A DNA stretch of 64,000 nucleotides, from contig NC_044572.1 in NCBI RefSeq assembly GCF_901933205.1, forward strand, positions 34,565,501-34,629,500, written 5' to 3'. Positions 52,746 through 64,000 of the stretch are shown piece by piece. The translations under genes and the position numbers were made by a program. This DNA comes from Camarhynchus parvulus. Its lineage: Eukaryota > Chordata > Aves > Passeriformes > Thraupidae. The first letter of the stretch is position 1, and each line of letters opens with the position of its first letter. The notes below the pieces were generated by a model. It had not been told where the DNA came from. It worked only from the letters and a program-made list of their open reading frames with translations, and ran no database searches.

Positions 52746-52850
52746 TGTGGTGTGGTGTGGTGTGGTGTGGTGTGGTGTGGTGTGGTGTGGTGTGGTGTGG
52801 TGTGGTGTGGTGTGGTGTGGTGTGGTGTGGTGTGGTGTGGTGTGGTGTGG
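52746..52850. repeat. Perfect (TGTGG)21 pentanucleotide array
   Basis: Twenty-one uninterrupted TGTGG units (105 bases) follow a GGTGGTGG lead-in. Every junction makes TGTGGT, the RUNX-family core motif. GG doublets three bases apart could form two-tetrad G-quadruplexes. A pentamer has no stop codon in any frame, so open frames cross it on both strands (Val-Trp-Cys-Gly type on +, Thr-Pro-His type on -); these are not genes. Confidence 0.97.
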
Positions 52851-52902
52851 GGAGAACATGGAATATCTGAAAACTGTAACTCTTACTCTGTTCATTGACA
52901 TA

Positions 52903-52917
52903 AACCGGCTGCCGGTT
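52903..52917. repeat. GC-containing palindrome (AACCGGC T GCCGGTT)
   Basis: Seven-base arms are exactly complementary around one T. It has two CpGs in an AT-rich setting and lies about 50 bases after the TGTGG array. No known site is assigned. Confidence 0.6.
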
Positions 52918-55900
52918 CCTTGTGGGACCCAGGCTGATAAAAAACAGGGAAAAACTATTTTATTTGCAATGTAAGGAATTTTAGCCTGTGGAGATTTTTA
53001 GTTCAACAGCAGTAAAGGTAGGGACAGCAACCAGTGAGGCTGTTAAAGGTTACATTCTCTCCCACCCTCTTTTTTTTCCCAGTCCCTTGAGTCATAATTA
53101 AAACTCCAGAAAGTGAGAAGCTGTTACTAATGCTAACATAGAGTTTGGCACAACAGAATCATGCATTTACTGACTTGTGGTTTTTATTTAATTTCATTTT
53201 TTATAGGTCAGGCTGAAATTTTACTTTACTATTTGGTTTACAAAGGGCTTTTTTCTGAATCTGGAACTTTTAATTTGATTTAAGAGTTTCCCAGGTATAA
53301 CAATTATGGAAACAAACACCTTGTTCAGCAGCCTGACAATAATTATCTCCTAATGGAAAAATTAGGCACTTTAATCAGATGTGACTTTAGAGTTCTCAAG
53401 TTGAAAATGCTGGAGATGGTCTCTTGTGCTTTGTACTGTTTCGAATTTCTCCCAAGAAATTAGTTGGACACAGAGATGAATTAGTTACCCTCTGTATCTT
53501 TTTGAGAGCTGTTCAGATTTGCAGGAGTGGTTTCATAATAATGATATTTATATTCTATCTTTCCTGGACTGAAACAGTATACAGGGTTACTTAGAAGGTC
53601 CCTACTCAGACAAGACTTTGTGAATTTGGTGGGTAAAGTCTGAGAAAGAATTTAGGAATTTGTAATGCTGCTTTCAGCCATTTCCTTAATGCTCTGAAAT
53701 GTTTTGTGACTCATTTATAAGAAAGGCTCTCTGTCAACACAGGATTCCTTTGAGTACCTGCTGGAGAGGTTTATTTACAAGCCTTTATGACTGTTCATGT
53801 AGAAGTTAACTACTGACAGGTCTTAGAAAGCCATTCCTCAGTAGAAGGTGATTATTTTTCTAAGACAAATGGAGGTGGAAGGCTGTTGCTCAAGCCTGAG
53901 ACTTGTATATGAGTCTTATACTTCCTATACAAATATCACGGAGGCAATTTAAACTGGCCAGTGAGATTCTTGGAAAATATCACAGTGAAGGAGAAAGAAT
54001 TATTGGCACCTGTTGGATCACCATTGCCATTTCTTAAAATACATAGCCCCTTTTAAGGTCATCTGTTAAACTACTGGCTACCCTGACCTTGCAGTCTGGT
54101 GTGAATTCACCCCAAGGTAATATGAACTAGTAGATTAAAAAAAAAAAGTTTCCTTCCTGCTGCAGATGCATTTCAGTGCTTAAGAGCCATTTGTGTTTTC
54201 TTTTTTCCCTTTCTTTTCTATGATATAATATACCTTTGGTCTCAGAAAGCCTGGAAAGCCTTGGACTGCACTTTACCTGATGGGGTGCTGTTCACAATAG
54301 ATCCCAGTTTTTCTCGTGTACTGAGACCACCAGGTTTAGATCAGCCATTCCCTGTTTCCTGATTTGGTGTTGCAGTGCAGGACATGGCAAACTGCAGGGC
54401 ACGAGTTTTCATGGATTTGATGCAAGACCCCAGGCATGCAGACGCAAAAGACAACAGTATCTCTTGAGATGCAGTTACAATCCTTGAAGAACACTCCAGC
54501 TGCCATCCTCATTCTCACATTATTTCTTGATGCTGCCATCTATCTCTCCAGTATGCCATGAGAAATGTGAATTGAGGGGAAAGTTTGCCTTGTTCTAGTT
54601 CAAAGGAAAGTACATGGGGATTAAGTCTTCTCCATACAATGCCAGTAACCAAAGTCTATTAGATCAAACTGCTTACAGAGAACAAGGTGTTGTAAATTGT
54701 GGAATCAAAGAGTACTTCCCCTCTAGTTGTATAGATAACATATCAAAGTGTATCTGTTGCCATATTTAATAAGGCAGAATTGAAATTCAGCATTAAATTA
54801 TGAGATTGAAGTCTAAATATAAGTGTTTTTTGTGTACTATGATAGGAAAAGAGAGTAGAATTGCTTGATAAGCTTACCTATATTACTGCTGCTTGGAGTA
54901 CTATTTTGTCGTGCTTATTTTCTACAAACATCAATTCATCCATTTTTAATGAGTGAATCTTAAACCAGGATACCAATTTCCAGATGCATTTCTGCTATGC
55001 TGGAGAGTGTTTATTTTAATTCTGAAACAAAGTGAACTTTACTATCATAGAATATTTTAAATAAAACCAAAAAAATCTCAAATTATGTATTGATACAGTG
55101 CACTTGTTTCTAAAAACCTCAGAAGAAGCCAAATAATATCCGTACTGATTAAACAGATTATTTGCTTTTAAAATATTTTTAGCTTCTGGTACTGCTCCTA
55201 GTGTGATCCCTGGCTTCTTGATTATTGAATCCTGAGGGTTGGGTCAGAGAGTCAGATGTTCACTCTCTTGTTTTAGGTCAGGAGTTGAGAATACTTCTTT
55301 CATGGTTTGTGACCTGTAGACACCACCATAATATAAGTAATAATAAACACACTGATGTGTGCCTGGTGGAACTCCTCTGAAGCCAATGGGGTTATGCTAG
55401 TATAAGGTAAAAATCAGGCTGATTATTTGCCTTAGAGGCATCCTACACTTTATGCATCCGTAAAAACTACTAACAATTGCTCTCTGGGTAGCATTTACAG
55501 CTATGGGGCAGCTGTATGAAGTTTTTCTGAAGGTTCTCATCTTTTTCTGTGTCAACAGTATTTAAGTATGTGCTGCCATGGAGGCTTATTAGTGCATCCC
55601 TGCTGTAATGGAGCAGCATTATAAGTGGCAGTCTGTAGTGCCCTTCACAGTAGTGTATCCCAAGCTCCCAGGACTGTTGATCTATCTACATGCCATGGCA
55701 GGAGATGGCACTTGGATTGACATTCCAACACCTTTCTTGCCCACACAGCGAAGCTCCAGCATTGCCAGCTGACACTTTCTTTTCAGGCTGGAATTCAGTG
55801 GTTATAACTCAGTCTGTTTGCATGTCTCAACTTCTATTTTAAGCACTGCTAATCCCCAGCTAAGGGCCGGCCTTCATCTGGCCTTAAAAGGGTGTGTGGT

Positions 55901-56246
55901 GGCAAGGGAGGTGGCGAGCAGGGACTCTCCCAGACCTGGTGCGGTTGTCCTTGAGAGCCAGGCACAACTGCTACCTTAAAAGCACGGACAGACAAGATGT
56001 TCTTGCCTTGTCTCCCTGTTGAATGAAGAAATGACAGCACCTGGAGGAGCTGTGCCCCACCACATCCTATATGTCCCGCAGAAGGAATGCTCTCTCTCTG
56101 AAGGACACTCCACAAATGGCAGTGTCAACCTACTGCTCTCTTCTATTGTGAATGTTGTCTGCAGAGGGCAGCTGAGCTTTGGGGTGGTTGGATATGTATT
56201 TTTTTTAAACTGTGAAGGTCCTCATTTTGTGTGCTTTTCCTCATCT

Positions 56247-56514
56247 TCACAGAATTGTAAAATGGTTCTAGTAGGAAGAAATCTTAAAGACCATCATGCT
56301 CCAATCCCCCTGCCATGGGCCAGGGACACCTTATTCTAGGGCAGGTTACTCAAAGCCCTAGTCAAGCTGGCCTTGAACGCTTCCAGGTATAGGGCATCCA
56401 CAACTTCCCAGGACAACGTGTTCCAGTGCCTCATCACCCTTACATAAAAGAATTTCTTCCCAGTAGCTAATCTAAACATATTCTCAGTTTAAGCCATCAG
56501 CCCTTGTCTTATCA
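56247..56514 (-). mobile_element. CR1 LINE 3' fragment, - orientation
   Basis: The + strand reads as the reverse complement of an avian CR1 3' region: CAGAATTGTAAAATGG at the left, CCCCTGCCATGGGC, TCAAAGCCCTAGTCAAG, CTGGCCTTGAACGCTTCCAG, GTTCCAGTGCCTCATCACCC and AGAATTTCTTCCCAGTAGCT at the right. The CR1 3' end is therefore on the left. It is 5'-truncated and diverged from consensus. No intact reverse transcriptase is present. Confidence 0.9.
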
Positions 56515-58466
56515 AGGTTAACAGTTGTCAGTTCACTCAAGGAAATTGGGTCTCTAGTCTGTGCAGACCTATCCTTGCATTTGTTGCACGTTTTCCTAAA
56601 CAACAGGAAAATAAAGATAATAGAGTGGAAGTCACGTTGCAAAATGAGCAAGCAGCCTGTGTGCAGCTAAAATGGGTAAGGAAACTCTTCTATTTGTCAA
56701 GGAGATATTGTTTCTGCTGGAAAACTCTGTTGGAAAGGAGTAGGGCACCAAAAGGGCAGCACTTAAACAAACAAATAATTGTTTCCTTGAGAGCCCTACT
56801 CTTGTTTTTTTTCTATGTGGTTTTGCAATCCACCCCTCCAGCAGCTCAGTGAGGATGATATGAAAGGTTACTTTCCTGCCACAGACTCTTCCGACTACCC
56901 AGCTGCTCTTGCATCCAAATAGACCATGGAGACTGGAGAGCTGATTTTATAGTCTTTTGAAATAGCTGGCTTTTTGAAGCAAGGAAGAATCTAGCCTGGT
57001 CTCTTTTTTTCTTCTGGGAATGTTGAAGACCCAACAGATAGGGAATTATGTTACGCTTTCCAAAAGAAAGAGGGTTAGTACATGCTATCGCTTCCTGGCA
57101 AAGGCTCTTATTCATTCAGTGGCCAGCAGGAATCTAACTGCTAAAGCTTGAAGAAGATATGGTTTCAGTGTGCTTTTGCAATCAAAGTAGCTCGGAATCA
57201 TATGGTCTCTTGGATCTTTTATTTACATTCTGTTTACGTGATATCCTTTTTAGTGAGATGTTGAAATCCCTTTCCTACAATATGTTATGAAGCCTATTTA
57301 AGTCTGGAGCAGTGCTTTTATTTTAGCTGGGCAAGACCTTTGGCTTATCAGTTGGAAGAAAGATGGTGATTTGGAGGACATTCATAAAGAAGAAGTGATC
57401 AGTAGTGATACCAAAGGATGTCAGCCAAACAGGTGCTTGCAGGAGGTGTACAGAAAATCTCAATGCCTCTAGGTTTAAAAGCATCTATCCATTAACATTA
57501 ACCTTCTGTGACAAAATAAAACACATCCAATTAACTTTTTCCTTCAAGTCAGAGTTTGCAATTAAAGGTTTGTTCATCCAGACACAAGATGGATATTTCC
57601 ATCTTGCACCTGGATCCCTGATATTAAGGGCCAGCTGGGAAAGTCTATCACGATACAAACTCATCTGCCGTGTGTTACATTCAAATCCTAAGAAAAAGGC
57701 TGTGCAAAGCAAGTTTAATTTCCAATAGGTATCTTTCTACTCGTGCTAAGCACGTGTCTTGCGACTCACGAGTTTTTCCATTACCTGCACTGATGTTTAG
57801 CAGGATGGTAAAGGTTGTGGAATTTGTTGTGCACTTCTGTTGATATTGTTGTGCTCTATTTACTAACTTCATTTATGAGATTTTCCTTGAGTGATGGAAA
57901 ACTGGTATGAAATTGTCCAAGTCTGGACCTGAATGAAATGTACTCACTGGTATCTGACTCAAATCTGATTCGCTTGAGAGTAGCACACAGTATTCTGAAA
58001 GCACCAGCTATTGAATCTTCATCTTTTAATATTTAACAGTAGAAATAAAAAAAGGAAATAATTGGCACTCTGTGTATGATGAAGCAATTAACAATAATTT
58101 TCTGCTTATTATTTTACTTTTTATTAGGGAAACAAAATATACTATACATTTTGTTTTGCCTGCAATTATATAGGCAGTAAAAGTTTGTGAACGAGGGAAC
58201 ACATTTTACTCTAATACCACAGCACCTCCATTTCATTTTATGATTTTTTTTTTATTTCACTTCTGAGAGTACTTTTCCTGAATTCAGGGAACAGTAGAAA
58301 ACCCACCCACTGGCTAATTTACGCTTTAAAATTTGTTTTTCTTTGAGTGAGGAAAAAAAAAAAGTAGCCTGCTGACTATTTTATATATCTGATTTCTGTT
58401 TCCAAGATTGTTAATTCATATCCTGCTGAACTTTGATTTTGTTGTTGGTTTGCTGTTTTTCCTTGG

Positions 58467-58520
58467 GTTTTGTTTGTTTGTTTTATTGTTTGTTTGGTTT
58501 AGTTTGTTATTGCTTGTTTG
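58467..58520. repeat. (TTTG)n low-complexity tract
   Basis: An imperfect run of TTTG units with ATT and GGT interruptions. Confidence 0.75.
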
Positions 58521-61500
58521 GATGGGTTTTTACCTCCATTCATTTCATAATGTATTTCTGATATTAATCTAAACTAGGAAAAAAGAGCCAAATTAGACAT
58601 GGGCTTAGAAATCCAATCAACAAATGTGCAAAAAATATTAACTATATCTATAGATTCAGAATCTATTAAAAAATGCGGAAGGAAAAAAGTGGAAGTTGGA
58701 TTCTATGAAGAAAAGCATTCTAAAAGGAAGACCTGCAAACATTTAAACATATTTTTGTATGGTTCATCTCAATATAGTTTATATAGTGAGCCTTTATTGA
58801 CATGCCAACTTGTCTTGGTAAGGCAACTTTATATGGGTTATTTGCCCTATTACCGCTTGTCTTTTAAACTCCCATGTGGAATATTTTTGATCATCTATTA
58901 TAATCCTGTTTGGTGCTTATCTGAAAGCATTTATTCTCATTTAAAAAGTCTAACTGGAATCTGTCTGCAATCTTTTATTTTACTTCACAATTGTTTTACT
59001 GAAATGTTTGGGCTACTTTTTCAGAGCAGAGTTTTATTTTTTAGCTATTTCCTTCATACAGTCACTGTAGATTCTGCTAATCACAGCTATGGAGTTCTAG
59101 AGTAAACTTTGAGTACACAAGAGAATAAGGATTTGAGTTTTACATCTAGTAGACATCTTTACGCATCCCTTTTCTATTACTGTGCTTTAGTCCATGATTC
59201 CAACTCATTTAATTTATCATAAGAAAAAAATATTTTCTTGTTCTGCTCTTCTTACAGACAAATGCATTCAAAAGACTTTGAGCCATCATGTTTCTTCCCC
59301 TTATTTATGACCCACAGAAAACATGCTTATTTAGAAATTTATGTGACTTAGCCAACAAATGCTGTTCAGTATCCAAAAATTAAGCTGTGGAAACAAAAGA
59401 AGTTTATTTAAGAGAGAACTTATTTGATGGGATATTGTACTGAATTCCTGGAAAATTCTGATTTTTGGGTTGAATTAAAATTTAAAAAAAGTTTGCGACT
59501 GCATGTGGAATAAATGAATGTGAAAATGCACAAGTAATCTACACATGCAGTCACTTCAACCCTGCCTACTGGGCTCCATCTGTACTTGATATTAAATGAG
59601 GGATTAGTGAGCCTGTGTGTAGCACTGCGTGGGCAGTAGGCGGGGGGTTGACCCAGTCAGTCACATGTGATGTTAATACAAGTTGGGCTGTGCATCGACT
59701 TTCTTATAGGAATAGGAGGTTTATACTGTTGAAAAAGATGCATTTTAGGGTGGATTATGGCATGGTTCCTGCTGAGGTTTTGCTCTTTGCTTTTTATTGT
59801 GTGTCAGACTGCTGCCTTTTGCACTCCAGGACAGCCTGGAGTGTGTAGCTGGTGCTGCTGCTTTTTCCAACCACATGGGTAAAAGTTCATATTTTCTTGT
59901 TGGTTGAGCATCTGGCCTGAGTCATGAGGCTGAAAAGAATGGTATTATCTCCTTTTCCCCAGCTCTTTGCCCTCTGTTTGGGCAAAGGTAAACCTAGCTT
60001 AATAGCAAAGTACCCTTGCTGGAAAGCAGTCTGAAGGCTGCTGTGGAAAGCAAAGAAAGACACTGGTATTCAGACACCATAGAGCAATGTGTGGTTTCAT
60101 GTGTACATTTTTGCTGTCCACTGTATCTGATGTGCAGAACTTCTCTTGTTCCCCACACTTCTTTTTCAGCCTTTTCAATTCTTTAGTATTTTATCAAGCA
60201 AGCCTTGTGTGACTATCTGTGGTGCAGCAGATGCCAGTCCAGCCAGCATTAACAATTCAAAATCTGCGATTAAGGGGAGTACTCTGCCTAACTTATCTAC
60301 ACAAAGGCACTGTGAAGACAAAAAAAATAATTTGAATTGGTACTTAAGATTGAGAATAAAGTGCTAAGCATAAGATTCATGAAAAATAATGGGGGATGAG
60401 CATAATTGCTTCTCTAAGTGGTGTGGACTTCAAATGTAATCTTGCATAGCCCTGCCAAAAAGCTCCTAATGCCAATACAAGGATTTGACTTGTAATCAAT
60501 TGACATTCAGCCAGTTTTGACTCAGAGAGTAGAGTGCTACTGACTGAATTGTTAACACTGAGCAGTTCCTAGGAGGCCACTAAGCCAAAAATATAATCTT
60601 GCACAGCAATGCAGTACCTAATGAAACATGATGAAATCATAATTTCATACGCTGTGATCTCCTCGAGGCTGATAACTGTTAAGACTTAGGTGGCCATCAG
60701 ATCTGGGCTGATGAACTAGACTTTCTAGGATATGAGCTGTGATGACTGCAAGGTTTGCTCTTCCACTGTTTGCAGCTGTTCTCCAGCTATGACTGTTACA
60801 TGTGAGCTGGGAACATCCATTCTGTGGTTTGTGGAAATTTAAACAGGCTGGCTGAGCTCCTGTCATCCCTGCAGGCTGTGCCACAGAGACGGTGAGTGAG
60901 TTGTGCATATTGACCTCTTTACTGTGGACCTCAGGACTGTACTGCTAACAGAGCCTGACCTACATAGCATCAGACCAACTCCAAATGCTCTGTGAGTTAC
61001 AGTCAGCACAGCAGAGACTTAATCCAAGACTGTGGTGAGAACTACTTGTATCAATCCCAAAGTCAAAAGGAATACAAGTTTGGCATCAGTGTAGCTTTTT
61101 ACCTTGAAATATTTAGTTTCAAACCCAAGTTATTTGTCATGTCTAAAGTGTTCCCTTACATGGCTTTTCAGCCAGCAGTGCATGTGAAGTTCATGTTTGT
61201 GTTTTCTGTACTGGCACATATTCAATATCTCTTTCTTTATAATGATTCCTTGTCATTACCATGAAACCTGTTAGCCAAGCCTAGGCTTTGGAACACTAAT
61301 CTTTAAATACACTTTGCCAGATTAATATGTAAATGGTCCCAAATAGAGCCTCAGTTCATACCTCCTACTATCTGACCCTCTGCATCTGGAGGTGTGGTTT
61401 GGACTGTGTGTCTGTCTCAAGTTATGCTCATGGTGGGATAGTTTGTTGTTATTTGAGGCTCTAGTTTTTCCTTGAATAATTCATTTTGCAAAATTCTAGC

Positions 61501-61910
61501 TGATCAGTCTCTTGTGTAATAAAGTAGAACCTATCAGCCATCTTAAACTGGCTGGTTAGATAAATGGTATAGCTGTTAGTGCAGCCACATCCCCCTTCAC
61601 TGAGAAATTCTGAGATGTTTTCAGTGTTTTAATATGTTTGTAAATCTGTTTGTGCACACTGAGCACTGACTGAGCAGGATGATTGAGTGCTAGTTATTAT
61701 TCCCAGGCTGTTTACTGAGCAGGTATAATCACCCAGCTTACGACTCATGCTTTTCAATCAGCTGCTGCTGAAACTGCTCACTCTGCACCTATCACCTCTT
61801 TAATGAACTGGCACAAAATAACATATGGGGACAAGACCAGCTGCTGAAACACTACTGGTAGTTACTGCTAGCAAAATAATAGAACATGATGCCAATCTTC
61901 TGACTTGCTT

Positions 61911-61977
61911 CCATCCATCCATCCATCCATCCATCCATCCATCCATCCATCCATCCATCCATCCATCCATCCATCCA
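61911..61977. repeat. (CCAT)n tetranucleotide microsatellite, 16.75 units
   Basis: Sixty-seven bases are perfect CCAT repeat. It is likely to vary in length between individuals. Open frames across it (His-Pro-Ser-Ile on +, Trp-Met-Asp-Gly on -) are artefacts. Confidence 0.97.
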
Positions 61978-64000
61978 GTTGTTGAACTGCATGCTTCCCT
62001 GTGCTGAGCTATATTGGTTATCTCATGTTCTAGGAGTCCAGAAGTAAGCCCCTTTTCAGACCCCACCAAAGCATTTTACAGCCACTGATAACAGTGGCTG
62101 CTCATTTCTGTACTTCTGGAAATACTTTCAAATGTGCCCCCCTGGAAATGCCTGGCCCTGATCATTTTTGCTCTGCACCTGGGTCTTGTGTGTCTTTAAT
62201 GTATCTTTTAGTTTTCACTCTTTTGTTATCTGCTTTCTGAAAGATCACTCAGATCTCACAGCTGTGCTGGAGGGCTCTGGCACGCACCAAAAAGAGCACG
62301 GCTGCACTGATTCACACAGAAATGCAGAGGACAGTATCAGATAGACAGCTAGATGAGGTCTAGCCCACTGGCCCACAGGCAGCTCATAGTGCTCCCAGGA
62401 GAACTTAGGCTGGATTTCTCAGGCTCTAAGCTGATTAAAACAAGAGGTAATGTAAAGGCCATATCGCGTCTCGATTCTGGGGCTGGGGAAGAAGCTGACA
62501 GCTGTCTTGCAACTGGAGGTAAAAGGGGCACAGATAGCAGCCACAAGTATGGGAAAATCAACTGTAGGGACTGATAGTCAAAAGCAAATTAAATTCTGGT
62601 AGGCATGTGTTTTTCTTCAGGATATACATATATTCACAAAAGAGTCATTACTTTTCTGTGTAGACTTTGAGGGTCAAAATTATGCACCAAGTTCTGTGCT
62701 TACTGTCTCTTAAAGCAGAGCAGTTCTGGTTAACAAATTTTAAGCCTAAATATTGCTAATTTACTAAACACCATGAGTGTGTAGCATTGTAGAAAACACA
62801 TGATGTAGACAGCCCCTATAATAAAGACTCTGTAACATATGCTGTGTCTGACACAAACCCAGCAGAATTCACTGGGAATAATTAGCAAACATTCTTAACA
62901 TGTGGTGGTGTTTATGTATCTTATAGTTGTGATGAGCATTGTCACTGGAGATGCTTTTGAAAAAAGTGGTCTGCATGGTTTGTCCTTGGGCATCATGTGA
63001 AAGTATCCCTTCTTTCTGAGGCATAGGGATAAAAAGAGACAATGTGTTAGGAAGGCAAAAGCAGGTACTGGTTTGGGGAACGACAGAGATGCTTGTAGGG
63101 AAAGCTGGATATCGGTGCTGCTGGCAGATCGTAAAGCTAGAGATAATTATCGCTCTAGAAACACAGGCTTGTTGTTAAAATAAATATGCTTTGGTCTTTT
63201 TGTCTTATAAATATATGAGTTGTAGGAAACTCAAATCTGAAAATTTACTGAGTATGGCATGGAGGGTTTGTAATTGCATTTCTTCTCTACAGCTTTTCTC
63301 CTAAAATATCTTTGTGACATTGCAAAGTGTCTGAGAACAGTTACCAAAGCTCTGGTCAGATTTTTAAAGCAGGTACCAAGGCCCGTTGAAAATGTATGAT
63401 TGAGATTTTATGCTTAGTTTAGCTCATGTTACGTCCTGTAAGGTGAGAAACTTTTTGAGAATTTGTAACACTGAGTCTGAGAAATGTATGAAGTTCATAG
63501 GACTTGCAGAAAAGATTTTGATTCTATAATGCCAGGGGTGTGAAGCTATCAAATCTTATTGTCAAACTTGTGATTCTATCTAGAAGTCTTACCAGTGACT
63601 TCAGTCAATAGCACTTAAACAGAAAATTAAGCATGTCTAAATTAGATCTCTTAGATTTCTTTGTTTCTGAAAAAGAAACTTACTTATGATTCCTCAAGAA
63701 AGTACAATTAAGTGTTGTGAAAAATAGCCGACGATTTACCCATTTTCTCAAAGTATTCTTTGCTAACTGACGGGACACTGTCTTTTAAATTTGTTACTGT
63801 GAAGATTGCTTTTATAGGTAAATAGGTAAGATTGTGTGGCTTCAGTGAGATTATTGTACAGTTTGGAGTTAAGGGTGGGCTGAAGTCACTTTGCTGTAGT
63901 CCTGGGTTTAACTCATCACTCTGTAGTGCAGGCTTAACTGCCAGGATAATGAGCAATGCACTGCATACAGTGTCATTACCTTAATTATTTTACCTGGTCC

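Larger units (their letters stand above)
49306..56246 (+). other. CREB5: CREB5 intron between the LTR and the second CR1 fragment
   Basis: The stretch is AT-rich unique DNA. The only striking feature is the TGTGG array at 52746-52850. A GC-richer patch at about 55855-56010, with several CpGs, lies just before the CR1 fragment and is unassigned. No exon is recognisable. Confidence 0.75.
56515..64000 (+). other. CREB5: CREB5 intron, last part in the window
   Basis: No exon is recognisable. The longest open frame in the window outside the LTR (168 codons, 58599-59105, +) is here, in very AT-rich DNA and without recognisable motifs. Other content is a TTTG-rich tract and a CCAT array, listed separately. 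Confidence 0.75.

Noticed and set aside
52550..52974. Open frames with Val-Trp-Cys-Gly or Thr-Pro-His repeats
   Set aside because: They are forced by the TGTGG pentamer, which has no stop codon in any frame.
58599..59105. 168-codon open frame on the + strand in AT-rich intron
   Set aside because: It shows no recognisable domain, composition follows the AT-rich surroundings (many Leu, Ser, Tyr, Ile), and no splice or promoter signals were identified. Conservation across birds would be needed to revive it.
13769..64000. Search for the next CREB5 exons and for an alternative internal first exon
   Set aside because: I looked for codons of the next segment (Pro-Val-Pro-Gly-Ser-Leu-Ser) and for the His-rich and bZIP regions and did not find them. 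A very short alternative first exon could still be missed by eye; a tblastn of CREB5 isoforms would settle it.

Overview
The window reads as avian nuclear DNA, most likely from a songbird (Passeriformes). Three things point this way. Two short CR1 LINE 3' ends are present, one still carrying the ATTCTATG octamer that closes avian CR1 elements. There is one solo long terminal repeat of an endogenous-retrovirus family I associate with passerines. Otherwise the DNA is AT-rich, repeat-poor and dominated by intron. The passerine assignment rests on recalled repeat-family knowledge and is less certain than 'bird'.

I could identify only one protein-coding segment with confidence: a 173-base internal exon of CREB5 (cAMP-responsive element binding protein 5, ATF2/ATF7/CREB5 bZIP family) at 13596-13768 on the + strand. 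It has a clear 3' splice acceptor and GTGAGC donor. Its 57 complete codons match the CREB5-specific stretch between the N-terminal zinc-finger/transactivation region and the central Pro/His-rich part. Everything else appears to be intron: at least 13.6 kb upstream and at least 50.2 kb downstream. I found no zinc-finger exon, no bZIP exon and no other CREB5 exon. CREB5 is a very large gene in vertebrates, so this fits.

Layout. 1-13595: intron with minor tandem duplications and a 21-bp repeat plus (ATTT)6 just before the exon. 13596-13768: CREB5 exon. 13769-28099: intron with a pyrimidine tract, small duplications and a 34-base A tract. 28100-28170: CR1 3' end on the + strand. 28171-48180: intron with several short inverted repeats that resemble old amniote interspersed repeats, and a slightly CpG-richer stretch near 38.0-38.9 kb that could be a conserved regulatory element. 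48181-49305: solo LTR flanked by a 5-bp target duplication. 49306-56246: intron containing a perfect (TGTGG)21 array. 56247-56514: CR1 fragment on the - strand. 56515-64000: intron with a (CCAT) tetranucleotide array.

I did not find a new multi-gene system here. The observations most worth checking are the TGTGG array (tandem RUNX-core motifs and two-tetrad G4 potential), the solo LTR with its internal ~50-bp repeat units, the paired TGCTGA(C/G)TCA motifs, an exon-like segment at 28899-29118, and the CpG-richer stretch near 38 kb. The many short ORFs elsewhere look like chance open frames.
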